Source: Verrucomicrobiota bacterium (GTDB lineage: Bacteria > Verrucomicrobiota > Verrucomicrobiia > Opitutales > Puniceicoccaceae). Taken from it: DNA of 58,534 bases. The notes under the pieces were generated by a model, which saw only the letters and a list, made by a program, of their open reading frames with translations, did not search any database and had not been told where the DNA came from. The position numbers and the translations under genes were made by a program. Where the stretch lies: positions 1 to 58,534 of the forward strand of contig JBCDMB010000022.1 in the NCBI GenBank assembly GCA_038744685.1, written 5' to 3'. Positions 51,033-58,534 of the stretch are shown here, piece by piece. How positions within the stretch are numbered: the first letter of the stretch is position 1; each line of letters begins with the position of its first letter.

Positions 51033-52826
51033 GTGTCCGACGAAACCAAAGAAATCGTAATGAACGGTATTCCGGCCGCGCCCGGAGTAGTGGTTGGCCC
51101 AGCTTTTGTTTACCGGCACCAGGAAGTGGATGTCCCGGTCTATCAGGTTCCCGAGTCGAGGAGGGAGCGGGAACAAGAACGTTTTGAAGAGGCTTTGCTG
51201 GCAACCCGATCCCAGATCCTTCGGGTGCGTCATGAGATTCAGGAAAAGATCGGGGAGTCCGAAGCGCAGATATTCGACGCTCACCTTTTAGTTTTGGAGG
51301 ACAAGGCTCTCATTGATGAGACTATCACAGCGTTTGAAGAGACCGGAAACAATATCGAGCATTGTTTCGCATTGGTGGCGGATCGCTACATCGAATTTTT
51401 CGATTCGATGGAAGATGAGTATCTGAGGGAGAGAGTTGCGGATATTCGTGATGTCTCCAAGCGGGTATTGTCGAATCTTCTCGGGGAGACGAGCCTCGGT
51501 TCGATGGGGGCTGATGCTCTTTCTGAACCTCACGTTTTGATCTCGAACTCGATCAACGTTACCGATGTGGCTCAAGTAAGTCGGGAAAAGATCCTTGGGT
51601 TCGTTTCGGAGAGCGGAGGAAGAACGAGTCATGCGGTGATCATGGCCCGCTCGATGAAAGTGCCAGCGGTGGTCGGAGTCGAAGACGCCAGCGAGGTGAT
51701 TGAGATTTCCGATACGGTCATCATAGATGGTTATGAAGGAATTCTTATTCTTAACCCTTCGGAGGAGACCCTTTATCGGTACGGACAGATTTCGAAGAAA
51801 AGGGATTCGATTCGGAAGATGTACGAGTCGAAGGTCGCCTTGCCCTCCGAGACGGTTGACGGTAGTAAGGTAAGAATATTTGCCAACATCGAAGAGGCAG
51901 GAGAGGTTTCCGCCGTCGTCGATAGTCGGGCCGAAGGTGTCGGTCTTTTCCGCACGGAAGGGATCGTTCTTCGGGAAAGACAGGCGCTTGCCTCTGAGGA
52001 TCTCCAATTTGACCAATACCGGAGGGTGGTGGAGCAACTCGCTCCATTGCCGGTTGTGATTCGAAGCCTCGATTTGGGAGGGGATAAGGCGCTACCGGGC
52101 AACTTGTTTGGAAAGGAGGAGAATCCTTTCATGGGGTTCCGCGCAATCCGCTACTGTTTGAAAAACCCGGAGGTCTTCAAAGAGCAACTGAAAGCAGTTC
52201 TGCGGGCAGCCACTTACGGTAAGGCGAGGCTGATGTATCCAATGATTAGCGGAGTCCGAGAATTATTGGAGGCAAATCAGATTCTCGAAGAGGCCAAGGA
52301 AGAGTTGCGGGACAAAGGGATCAATTACCTAAAGGACATAGAGGTCGGTAGCATGATTGAGATTCCAAGTGCCGCTTATACGGCTGACGTGATCGCGGAG
52401 CACTGTTCTTTCCTCAGTATTGGGACCAACGATCTGATCCAGTATCTCTTGGCGGTTGATCGGGGAAATGACAGCATTGCTCATCTCTATGACCCGAGTC
52501 ATCCGGCGGTGTTGCGCACGATCCAGACTATAATCCAACTAGCCCATGAGCAAGATACGCCTGTTGCCGTTTGTGGAGAGATGGCGAGTGATCCCTTGTA
52601 TGTTCCGTTGCTTGTAGGAATGGGGGCAGACGAGCTGAGTATGTCTCCCAGTCTAATTCCGGAGGTGAAGTTTATGATTCGCCATATTTCGATCAACGAT
52701 GCCCGCGATTTGGCGTCCGAAGTCTTGGAACTACGACGTCCCAGACAGATCTTCCGCAGACTTCGCGAATTCTACAAAGGAGTGGTTAGGGACACTGTGG
52801 GAGACGATATTTTCGGGTCAGCATAA
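51033..52826 (+). CDS. ptsI: PEP-protein phosphotransferase (enzyme I of the PTS)
   Basis: 597 aa from GTG 51033; ATG 51060 would also fit. The phospho-His domain has SGGRTSHAVIMARS with His200, and the PEP-binding TIM barrel shows GVGLFRTEGI, VIRSLDLGGDKALP, SIGTNDLIQYLLAVDRGND and the Cys motif VCGEMASDP. It passes phosphate from PEP to HPr. No HPr or enzyme II gene lies in the window, so it may serve a regulatory PTS here. Length is slightly above the usual ~575. It ends 177 bp before a strong terminator. Confidence 0.95.
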   Translation: MSDETKEIVMNGIPAAPGVVVGPAFVYRHQEVDVPVYQVPESRREREQERFEEALLATRSQILRVRHEIQEKIGESEAQIFDAHLLVLEDKALIDETITAFEETGNNIEHCFALVADRYIEFFDSMEDEYLRERVADIRDVSKRVLSNLLGETSLGSMGADALSEPHVLISNSINVTDVAQVSREKILGFVSESGGRTSHAVIMARSMKVPAVVGVEDASEVIEISDTVIIDGYEGILILNPSEETLYRYGQISKKRDSIRKMYESKVALPSETVDGSKVRIFANIEEAGEVSAVVDSRAEGVGLFRTEGIVLRERQALASEDLQFDQYRRVVEQLAPLPVVIRSLDLGGDKALPGNLFGKEENPFMGFRAIRYCLKNPEVFKEQLKAVLRAATYGKARLMYPMISGVRELLEANQILEEAKEELRDKGINYLKDIEVGSMIEIPSAAYTADVIAEHCSFLSIGTNDLIQYLLAVDRGNDSIAHLYDPSHPAVLRTIQTIIQLAHEQDTPVAVCGEMASDPLYVPLLVGMGADELSMSPSLIPEVKFMIRHISINDARDLASEVLELRRPRQIFRRLREFYKGVVRDTVGDDIFGSA

Positions 52827-52839
52827 CTCGGGGCAGATT

Positions 52840-52861
52840 ATTTGTAAATAATTTGTAAATA
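52840..52861. repeat. Tandem 11-bp direct repeat, twice ATTTGTAAATA
   Basis: ATTTGTAAATA occurs at 52840-52850 and again at 52851-52861 without a gap, 13 bp past the ptsI stop. Each unit is itself close to palindromic (ATTT-GT-AAAT). One helical turn spacing suits cooperative protein binding. It is the start of the untranslated stretch that ends in the terminator at 53004-53038. Confidence 0.5.
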
Positions 52862-53003
52862 AAAGGGATTCGGGAATGTTTCGGATCTGAATGGCTCTTT
52901 TTCCTCGATAAATTGAACAATACGCGGGCAGAGGGGTCTCACTCTTTGAAACCGACTTTATCCGAGTTTTTCATGGTTTCAGTTTAGTTTGTTTTGTGCA
53001 CTC

Positions 53004-53038
53004 GCACCCCTTCCGAAATGGAAGGGGTGCTTTTTTTT
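53004..53038 (+). terminator. Strong intrinsic terminator after ptsI
   Basis: A perfect 11-bp GC-rich stem, GCACCCCTTCC (53004-53014) with GGAAGGGGTGC (53020-53030), a 5-nt GAAAT loop and eight T residues (53031-53038). It lies on the plus strand between the convergent genes ptsI and rmuC. The minus strand has no matching T run, so it serves plus-strand transcripts only. Confidence 0.95.
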
Positions 53039-53053
53039 GGGACCAGGGAAAAA

Positions 53054-54385
53054 TCACTTCCCTTCAAGGGCTTGTTCCACTCGGTCGGGGTCCAACTCCT
53101 TTTTGGTCTTCAGGCCCAAATCCTTCATCCTCTCTATCGTGCGTACGGCATTACCTCGGCCCGTGCTTAACTTCGCACTGGCGCTTTCATGTGCATCACT
53201 GGCTTGGCGAAGGCGTTTTCCGACCTCGTCGAGATCTGTCGTAAAACCTACAAATTTATCGTAGAGTTCACCGCCAAGCCGGGCAATTTCCAGAGCATTT
53301 CGGTTTTGTTTTTCCTGCCGCCACAGCGAAGCGACCGTTTTGAGAGTGGCGAGTAGAGTCGTCGGCGTTACCAACACGATCTTTTTGTTGAAGGCGTAGT
53401 CGAAGAGAGCAGCGTCGTTGCGGAGAGCTTCGACAAAGGCGGGTTCAATCGGAACGAAAAGGAGGACGATTTCGGGGGAGCTTAGACCTTCAATAGAGTC
53501 GTATTCTTTGCCAGCAAGGTTATCGATGTGTGAGCGGATGGACAATAGATGTTCCTTCAGGGCAGCCTTTCGTTCCTCGGCTCTTTGGCTCTCCGTCAGC
53601 CGAAGATAGGCCGTAAGCGAGACCTTGGCATCGATAATTAGGTGTTTGTCTTCAGGTAGGTAGACAATCACGTCTGGTTGCTTGCGGGTAGAATCGTCTC
53701 CAGTGTGGCTTTCCTGAACCCGGTATTCCTCTCCCTTTTGCAACCCAGAGCTTTCGAGAACCTTTTCCAGAATAAATTCACCCCACATCCCCTGCGACTT
53801 TTGTCCTTCGAGTGCACGGGTGAGATTGCGCGCCTCCTCGTTCATACTGGAGCTCGTCTCCTTCAGGTTCTTAAGCTGTTCGCGAAACTCTGTTTGATGA
53901 GTGATCCCTTGCTCCTTCAGGGAGATCACCGATTTGTGAAAGTCTTCGAGCTTCTGTCCGACCGGTTTCAGAATGCTTCCGAGTTTCTCTTCCTGAATCG
54001 CCGTCACCTTCTTTGAACTCTCGTGGAGTACTCGGTTTGCCAGGTTTTCGAATTCCTTCGTAAGGCGCTCGACTTCTTTATCCCGTTGAGCGGTCATTTG
54101 CTCGATTTTTTGCCGTTCGTTTTCTAGATCGGCAGTCAGCGAGGAGTTTTGCTTACTGAGCTCAACGGTGCGGCTGCGCTCGTTTTCGAGATCGGAGGCC
54201 AGCTGATCGGTCCGCTTCTGACACTCTTCCAGTTGAACCTGAATGCGGACCGCCGAGTCGAGCGACTGCTGCTGTTCATCGGACAAGGAGGAGGACTCCC
54301 GTCCTACTTTTCGACCAATAAAGAATAGAGCGATCGCAAGTGCCGCCAAAGCGATGACTGTAAAGGCAATAGCGACTGATTCCAT
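53054..54385 (-). CDS. rmuC: RmuC-family DNA recombination protein
   Basis: 443 aa. An N-terminal membrane helix (about 5-25, VAIAFTVIALAALAIALFFIG) is followed by a long coiled coil (about 35-180) and the RmuC nuclease-like domain: GQKSQGMWGEFILEKVLESSGLQKGEEY, then PDVIVYLPEDKHLIIDAKVSLTAY, where the Asp and Lys of DAK match the PD-(D/E)xK-like core. RmuC limits inverted-repeat rearrangements in E. coli by an unknown mechanism. The gene stands alone, 69 bp after the lipoprotein gene. Confidence 0.93.
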   Translation of the reverse strand: MESVAIAFTVIALAALAIALFFIGRKVGRESSSLSDEQQQSLDSAVRIQVQLEECQKRTDQLASDLENERSRTVELSKQNSSLTADLENERQKIEQMTAQRDKEVERLTKEFENLANRVLHESSKKVTAIQEEKLGSILKPVGQKLEDFHKSVISLKEQGITHQTEFREQLKNLKETSSSMNEEARNLTRALEGQKSQGMWGEFILEKVLESSGLQKGEEYRVQESHTGDDSTRKQPDVIVYLPEDKHLIIDAKVSLTAYLRLTESQRAEERKAALKEHLLSIRSHIDNLAGKEYDSIEGLSSPEIVLLFVPIEPAFVEALRNDAALFDYAFNKKIVLVTPTTLLATLKTVASLWRQEKQNRNALEIARLGGELYDKFVGFTTDLDEVGKRLRQASDAHESASAKLSTGRGNAVRTIERMKDLGLKTKKELDPDRVEQALEGK

Positions 54386-54454
54386 AGCCTAGACGTGTCT
54401 CAATAATGGGGTAGGGTGCGCGAAGTGATCTTGGACTCCAGAGAGGTTGGGATC

Positions 54455-55339
54455 TTACTCTGCATACTTCGTCGGTACTTTTAACTGTCCACTATCTGAG
54501 CCAATGAACAAATCAGCACTGTGTTGCATAGGAGAATCGCTATCACTGAAGTATAGGGTCATCACCCAATCAATGGGTAGGCTGTAGCGATAATAGTTAC
54601 CGTCCATGTCCTGAAGTTCACTTTGGTTGTCAGGATGTTCGGCATCAAAACGCATGAAACGATACCTCTTAATATCTTCGTTTGATACGTACTTGAGGAA
54701 GCTCAGGATGGTATCGATTCCCGAAGAATCGTCTTCATCTTTGTGCACGAAGGATGAAAGTTCCTCGTCATCCGATTTCTCCAGAGCAGATAGTAGCTGG
54801 GACACAAAGACCTTTTGTTCATCACTCATATCTCCGGGCACAAGATTTCCGTCCGTGTCCTCAACAAGATTAGAAAGAAACTTGTTCTCTTGGACGATTA
54901 CCGTTGTGGGGAGGTATTCTCTCTCCTCATTGATCTGTGCTCTGATTCTTTCTGCGTCTTCCATGGAAAGTGGATTGCCGAATGAAACCGAATTCCCTGC
55001 AATCGAAGTGATCATGCCGTCTTCGACCTCAACAGTCACTTTACCCATAAATCCTTCTGCGATCTTCGATGAAACAATCATCTCCGAAGGGAAATCCGGA
55101 TGGAGCGATTTTCCTACGGCTAAGACCTGAACAACGCTTCCGTCTGTCGGAGCGTGAAATTCGATCCAGTCAATTCCCGAATCCGGCGTAACGTGAACAA
55201 AATCAATCACGTCCCCCTTATCGTTAAGGGCAATCGCTGTTGCATTTGCATCGGTGAGTCCGGGTAACTCAAATTCGTTTTTCTTCTGACAGCCTGAAGC
55301 GGCCAGAAGTAAGGTTGAGAGCAGGACAAACTTTTTCAT
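54455..55339 (-). CDS. Lipoprotein of unknown function
   Basis: 294 aa. Signal peptide with lipobox LLLAASGC (Cys17) followed by QKKN, so it should be lipid-anchored, and the absence of Asp at +2 suits the outer membrane. The rest is acidic (many Asp/Glu, for example SDDEELSSFVHKDEDDSS) with mixed alpha-beta character and no recognised domain. Short Gly/Asp turns such as EDTDGNLVPGDMSDEQ resemble calcium-type loops but are not clearly EF-hands. It lies 11 bp downstream of comM, so it is probably cotranscribed. The function cannot be told. Confidence 0.75.
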   Translation of the reverse strand: MKKFVLLSTLLLAASGCQKKNEFELPGLTDANATAIALNDKGDVIDFVHVTPDSGIDWIEFHAPTDGSVVQVLAVGKSLHPDFPSEMIVSSKIAEGFMGKVTVEVEDGMITSIAGNSVSFGNPLSMEDAERIRAQINEEREYLPTTVIVQENKFLSNLVEDTDGNLVPGDMSDEQKVFVSQLLSALEKSDDEELSSFVHKDEDDSSGIDTILSFLKYVSNEDIKRYRFMRFDAEHPDNQSELQDMDGNYYRYSLPIDWVMTLYFSDSDSPMQHSADLFIGSDSGQLKVPTKYAE

Positions 55340-55350
55340 GATTGCGTGGT

Positions 55351-56892
55351 TTAATAGAAGAGGTTGCGGTCGAGACTTCGATACTGAATTGCCTCGAGAA
55401 GGTGGTTCGCCTGAATATCTGAAGACTGGTCCAAATCAGCGATGGTGCGCGACACTTTTAGGATCCGATCGTAAGCGCGCGCTGAGAGGGATAGCTCCTC
55501 CATGGCGTTTTGAAGGAGTCCACCCAATTCGGAGCTCAATGGACAGTGGGTCCGGATCTGGCGGTGCGACATGGTTGCGTTTGCGGTTGCCGCGGTGCCA
55601 TGAAAGCGGGACTGCTGCACTGAACGCGCTTCAACCACCCGCTCGCGGATGGCCTTGGAAGTCTCACCGGTCTTCTCCTCGCGCAACTCCGCGAGGGTGA
55701 GTGCCGGAGCTTCCACGTGAATATCAATCCGATCGAGGAGGGGACCGCTGATTCTAGACCGATACCGTTGAATCTGCGCCGGCGTGCTTCGGGTTTCCCG
55801 TCCTTCCTGGCCTGTATATCCATCGGGTGTGGGATTCATAGCAGCAACCAGCATGATTGAAGCGGGGAGGGTAATCTTTCCTGCGCTGCGTGAAATGGTC
55901 ACTTCACCGTCCTCCAAAGGTTGTCGTAACACTTCAAGGGTTGAGCGGCGAAATTCGGGAAGCTCGTCGAGAAACAGAACTCCATTGTGCGCGAGCGAGA
56001 TTTCTCCTGGACCTGGGATAGAGCCCCCACCAAGAAGACCAACGTCGCTGATTGTGTGATGGGGAGAACGGAAAGGACGCTCAAACCAACGTTTTTGTGA
56101 ATCGTTCCGGGTAATACCGGCTACCGAATGGATGCGAAGGATCTCAAGATACTCCTCAAGAGTTGGCTCTGGCATGATGGAGGAAATCCGTTTTGCCACC
56201 ATTGATTTACCGGAACCTGGTGGCCCAATAATGAGCAGATTATGAGATCCAGCCACCGCGATCTCGACCGCCCTTCGCAAGCCGTGCTGCCCCTTGATTT
56301 CTGAAAAATCAAGGTCCTCTTCGACTGGACGGCGTCTGAGGAACGGGCTCTCTGCTGCAATTGCTGGCGAAATGGTCGCTGAGCCTTCGAGAAAGTGAAC
56401 TGCCTGTTCGAGGGAATCGATCGGGAAGACGCGGATCCCCTCGACCAAGGCAGCCTCCTCAGCTGTCTTTCGCGGAAGAAGGATGCCTGCTTTTCCTTCC
56501 TGTCGGGCCAGAAGAGCAAGGGAAAGACCGCCCCGGATCGGACGAGTCTCACCGGATAGGCTCAACTCGCCCGCAATCAAATACTCTGAGAGGCTGTCTC
56601 CATTCATCTGGCTGGTAGATGCGAGGATTCCCAGCGCGATGGGAAGGTCAAAGCTCGGACCTTCTTTCCTCAAGTGTCCCGGAGCCAGATTGATCGTTGT
56701 CCTTGTTCGAGGCGCGTCAAACCCGCTGTTGCTTAGGGCGGAAGTCACTCTATCCTGCGACTCTTTTACAGCAGCGTCCGGAAGCCCGACCAAAACAAGG
56801 CGTGGATCCCCCGCCTCACCAGTGTTCACCTCGATCTGCACCGGAAGGCCATCGATACCCGATAACGCTCCCGACTGAACTACTGATAACAT
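55351..56892 (-). CDS. comM: ComM/YifB-family Mg-chelatase-like AAA+ helicase
   Basis: 513 aa from ATG 56892; GTG 56898 is an alternative. The N-terminal Lon-like fold ([47 protein letters not shown]) is diagnostic. Walker [12 protein letters not shown] lies at about 223-231 and Walker [14 protein letters not shown] follows, with the GVLF and C-terminal PCPCG-like zinc region reduced here: the usual CPCGY segment is replaced by [10 protein letters not shown] without Cys. ComM promotes branch migration during natural transformation. It heads a two-gene minus-strand unit with the lipoprotein gene. Confidence 0.92.
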   Translation of the reverse strand: MLSVVQSGALSGIDGLPVQIEVNTGEAGDPRLVLVGLPDAAVKESQDRVTSALSNSGFDAPRTRTTINLAPGHLRKEGPSFDLPIALGILASTSQMNGDSLSEYLIAGELSLSGETRPIRGGLSLALLARQEGKAGILLPRKTAEEAALVEGIRVFPIDSLEQAVHFLEGSATISPAIAAESPFLRRRPVEEDLDFSEIKGQHGLRRAVEIAVAGSHNLLIIGPPGSGKSMVAKRISSIMPEPTLEEYLEILRIHSVAGITRNDSQKRWFERPFRSPHHTISDVGLLGGGSIPGPGEISLAHNGVLFLDELPEFRRSTLEVLRQPLEDGEVTISRSAGKITLPASIMLVAAMNPTPDGYTGQEGRETRSTPAQIQRYRSRISGPLLDRIDIHVEAPALTLAELREEKTGETSKAIRERVVEARSVQQSRFHGTAATANATMSHRQIRTHCPLSSELGGLLQNAMEELSLSARAYDRILKVSRTIADLDQSSDIQANHLLEAIQYRSLDRNLFY

Positions 56893-57038
56893 GATCACTA
56901 GTTAGGATACGTGCTTCAGGATGTCACGCAGAAACGTAGTTGATTGAGGGGCAATTCCTTTCGAAACGGTTTGTCGTTCTTACGATTGTAGATGTTTCTT
57001 GCTCTATCGTTTGGATTTGGCTTTCCTGCTCTGGGGTG

Positions 57039-57455
57039 ATGCGAACTTCTAAAAAGACAATCGCAAACAGATCGAGGGTGCTCGTTTTTGCGTTTCTTGT
57101 TGGATTTCCCTCTTTTTCGACTGCCGCTGCTGAAGAGGACTTTCGTGAGTTTCCGGAAGGGACAATCTATCGTTTTGTTTTGGATCAACGTTCGGATATC
57201 CAGCCCGTAGAAGGAGGGCGGTTTTTAAGAATTCTATCCGAGAACGAGAGAAAGGAGACCTTTGAGAGAATCATCCGAAAGGATCGTGTTCAATCGATCA
57301 CAAAGAAGGTTGGAGGTCTCCGAAGGGCTAATGATGGGGATATTCAAGTGAGATTTCTACCATTTGAGGATATGCAGGGAATCAGCTACATTGAGTTGAT
57401 CATTGATGACAAACTGATGTCGATGGAAGAAGTTATCCAGATGTTCAGTGATTAG
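57039..57455 (+). CDS. Small exported protein of unknown function
   Basis: 138 aa from ATG 57039. A longer frame to 56940 would put an extra hydrophobic stretch first and is less likely. A signal peptide (about 1-29, VLVFAFLVGFPSFSTAAAE) is followed by about 110 residues: EDFREFPEGTIYRFVLDQRS, then FLRILSENERKETFERIIRKDR and a C-terminal MSMEEVIQMFSD. There is no Cys and no known motif. It is charged and probably periplasmic. It stands alone, divergent from comM. The family is not recognised. Confidence 0.62.
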   Translation: MRTSKKTIANRSRVLVFAFLVGFPSFSTAAAEEDFREFPEGTIYRFVLDQRSDIQPVEGGRFLRILSENERKETFERIIRKDRVQSITKKVGGLRRANDGDIQVRFLPFEDMQGISYIELIIDDKLMSMEEVIQMFSD

Positions 57456-57476
57456 GATTGTGGGGTTTCTACCATT

Positions 57477-57608
57477 TCAATCAGAGGGTTCTTTGGGCGC
57501 ACGCTGTTCTTGAATCAACTTTTTTACCTTGAGGTCGAATCCATCTTCCTCACCGGCTTCCTTCTGATGTTCCAGTTCCTCTTCGACAAACCTCTGTCGT
57601 TTTTCCAC
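57477..57608 (-). CDS. Possible 43-aa charged small protein
   Basis: A minus-strand frame from GTG 57608 to TGA 57477-57479 encodes 43 mostly helical, charged residues (EKRQRFVEEELEHQKEAG, DLKVKKLIQEQ). The frame is open for 16 more codons upstream (including SNSSHSYNYGNR) but has no ATG, so it may be the tail of a decayed gene. Composition looks more protein-like than its surroundings. No family is known and no good ribosome site is visible. Confidence 0.3.
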   Translation of the reverse strand: MEKRQRFVEEELEHQKEAGEEDGFDLKVKKLIQEQRAPKEPSD

Positions 57609-57719
57609 GAGTCGATTACCGTAGTTGTATGAGTGAGAGGAATTGCTGTATGAAGGCTATAAATTGCGAGGTCTGACCACGTCGAAAGAAACGTCGATCA
57701 TTGATAATATGACGGCTTT

Positions 57720-57962
57720 ATGCCGCGTAAGAAGAAGCCAGTCAAAGACCTTGTAGCAGTCAAGTTGGGGCAAACAATTTCAGAGCGTCGCAGGGTTCGC
57801 AAGCTTTCACAAGAACGACTTGCAGAATTAGCCGAACTTTCACGAGCATATATGGGATGCGTGGAACGTGGGGAATTTAACGCCAGCCTTCCAGCCCTGT
57901 ATCGCATAGCAAAAGCTCTCAAATGGACGATGGCAGATATGTTTTTGCATGCTGACCTCTAA
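57720..57962 (+). CDS. Small XRE-family HTH regulator
   Basis: 80 aa, a single helix-turn-helix domain: LGQTISERRRVRKLSQERLAELAELSRAYMGCVERGEFNASLPALYRIAKALKWTMADMF. It matches the Cro/CI (XRE) fold, with SRAYMGCVERGE as the recognition region. The tail after the domain is only a few residues. Such stand-alone regulators are often found beside restriction-modification or phage genes. The neighbourhood is AT-rich and the following frames are unidentified, in keeping with an accessory region that continues beyond the window. Confidence 0.82.
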   Translation: MPRKKKPVKDLVAVKLGQTISERRRVRKLSQERLAELAELSRAYMGCVERGEFNASLPALYRIAKALKWTMADMFLHADL

Positions 57963-58074
57963 AAACAAGGATCACTACTCTTCTTGATTAGATTGGCTTA
58001 AACTAAGTTTTGTCAATAAGTCCTAACGAAAATAGGCTTGCACATCTTATGCGTGGTCTAACCATGCAGCCATT

Positions 58075-58425
58075 ATGACATTTTTTGGCTTTTCCGTATG
58101 GAAAGACTATGGCTCGCTACACTGTATGGCTCCCGGCAATCCCTCCGATATTTGGAAGGCTATTTTTTTGTCCAAACCCCTAAAATTTGAGGGCTTTTCT
58201 GACTTTAAATATCCGTTTACAGCATTCCTTGAGGAACTGGATTTGACGGATGATTTGATAAGTCCCTTGCTGAAATACTATGCGCCCACCATCTCAATCC
58301 TTGTTAATTGCTGCCGCTGGAATCCGCGCCTTTGTCCATTATCCAGTAGTTCCGGCACATCTATTGGCAAGATAGCAAACACATCCAAAGACCAGGTCGC
58401 GTGGACAAATTCCGGATCGAGCTGA
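58075..58425 (+). CDS. Unidentified ORF in AT-rich right-end region
   Basis: 116 aa. The first ~75 residues have a plausible protein pattern (DIWKAIFLSKPLKFEGFSDF, then TAFLEELDLTDDLISPLLKYY). The last 40 are Ser/Cys-rich and look less natural, so a frameshift or spurious extension is possible. An opposing frame (58278-58511) is also open over the same stretch. Base composition is lower in GC than the core genes. No family was recognised. It could be a cargo gene next to the XRE regulator or non-coding. Confidence 0.3.
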   Translation: MTFFGFSVWKDYGSLHCMAPGNPSDIWKAIFLSKPLKFEGFSDFKYPFTAFLEELDLTDDLISPLLKYYAPTISILVNCCRWNPRLCPLSSSSGTSIGKIANTSKDQVAWTNSGSS

Positions 58426-58432
58426 AAAAGAG

Positions 58433-58534
58433 ATGTTCCAGGGCAAAATTCGGCTTTCGATCCAAGGCGAATCGAGATTCGTTGAGGTGAGAAAACGGAT
58501 TTTGCGCCAAATCAGCTCGAATCCAGCCACGGGA
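58433..58534 (+). CDS. Possible start of a gene running off the window
   Basis: From ATG 58433, preceded by a purine-rich AAAAAGAG, 34 codons are open to the window edge (MFQGKIRLSIQGESRFVEV at the start). The composition is plausible but no domain is recognisable from so short a piece. The opposite strand is open here too, so the coding strand is uncertain. Confidence 0.25.
   Translation, partial: MFQGKIRLSIQGESRFVEVRKRILRQISSNPATG

Noticed and set aside
58278-58511. Minus-strand 77-codon frame at the right end
   Set aside because: No usable start codon within the first half and it overlaps two plus-strand frames. Mentioned as an open question rather than called as a gene.
1-58534. Search for CRISPR arrays, tRNA/rRNA genes, riboswitches and phage genes
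   Set aside because: No regularly spaced repeats, cloverleaf-like sequences, known riboswitch cores or structural phage genes were seen by eye.

Overview
The window is about 58.5 kb of gene-dense bacterial chromosome of moderate GC (roughly 50-54% by eye). Nearly everything is core housekeeping. Several traits fit a Gram-negative member of the PVC superphylum, most likely Verrucomicrobiota of the Opitutae/Puniceicoccales type. These are an SHD1-domain exported protein, weak or absent Shine-Dalgarno sequences before many genes, a RAYT transposase tail with REP doublets, heptose (LPS) genes, a type II secretion operon and a PPi-dependent phosphofructokinase. The taxonomic call is inference from gene content and style. 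No rRNA or tRNA gene was seen.

Layout. 1-189 holds the 3' end of a REP-associated transposase. 202-5899 (minus strand) is a de novo purine operon, purL-purM-purQ-purC, in which PurQ carries a C-terminal PurS-like extension. 6162-8496 has a secreted thioredoxin-fold protein and a potassium channel with two tandem RCK units. 8735-22291 is a long, tightly overlapping type II secretion operon: RodZ-like protein, coiled-coil protein, two minor pseudopilins, GspK, GspL-like, GspM-like, secretin GspD, GspC-like, GspE and GspF. It continues into an LCAT-like lipase lipoprotein and an SHD1 protein. A 279-bp miniature inverted-repeat element sits exactly at the gspF/lipase stop-start junction. 22381-28662 holds single housekeeping genes (PEBP protein, HAD phosphatase, RluA-type synthase, miaA, SDR, hpf, PPi-PFK). 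28840-39287 is mostly minus strand: a BtuF-like binding protein, zinc protease, M3 oligopeptidase, leuS, a LysM protein, metY-like sulfhydrylase, a NusG paralogue and a DUF192 protein, plus tatA on the plus strand. 39763-44173 is an M24 peptidase-hldA-gmhB-histidine kinase operon. 44335-50026 is the phosphate operon pstS-pstC-pstA-pstB-phoU. It is followed by ispE and ptsI, then by rmuC, a lipoprotein gene and comM/yifB on the minus strand. From about 57456 the sequence becomes AT-richer and poorly coding, with a small XRE regulator and ORFs that cannot be identified, which looks like the edge of an accessory region.

How the genes work together. The purine genes supply FGAR amidotransferase (PurL with PurQ and probably a fused PurS), AIR synthase and SAICAR synthetase. 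The secretion operon encodes most of a type II apparatus but no recognisable GspG major pseudopilin or prepilin peptidase, so these must lie elsewhere. The pst operon has a terminator-like hairpin after pstS that would give excess binding protein over permease, and both permease subunits carry large extra periplasmic segments.

The most notable items are the PurQ-PurS-like fusion, the enlarged PstC/PstA permeases, the miniature element inserted at a stop/start overlap, the tandem-RCK channel, and a nested palindrome in the purL divergent promoter region. I did not find a convincing wholly new defence or mobile system in this window.
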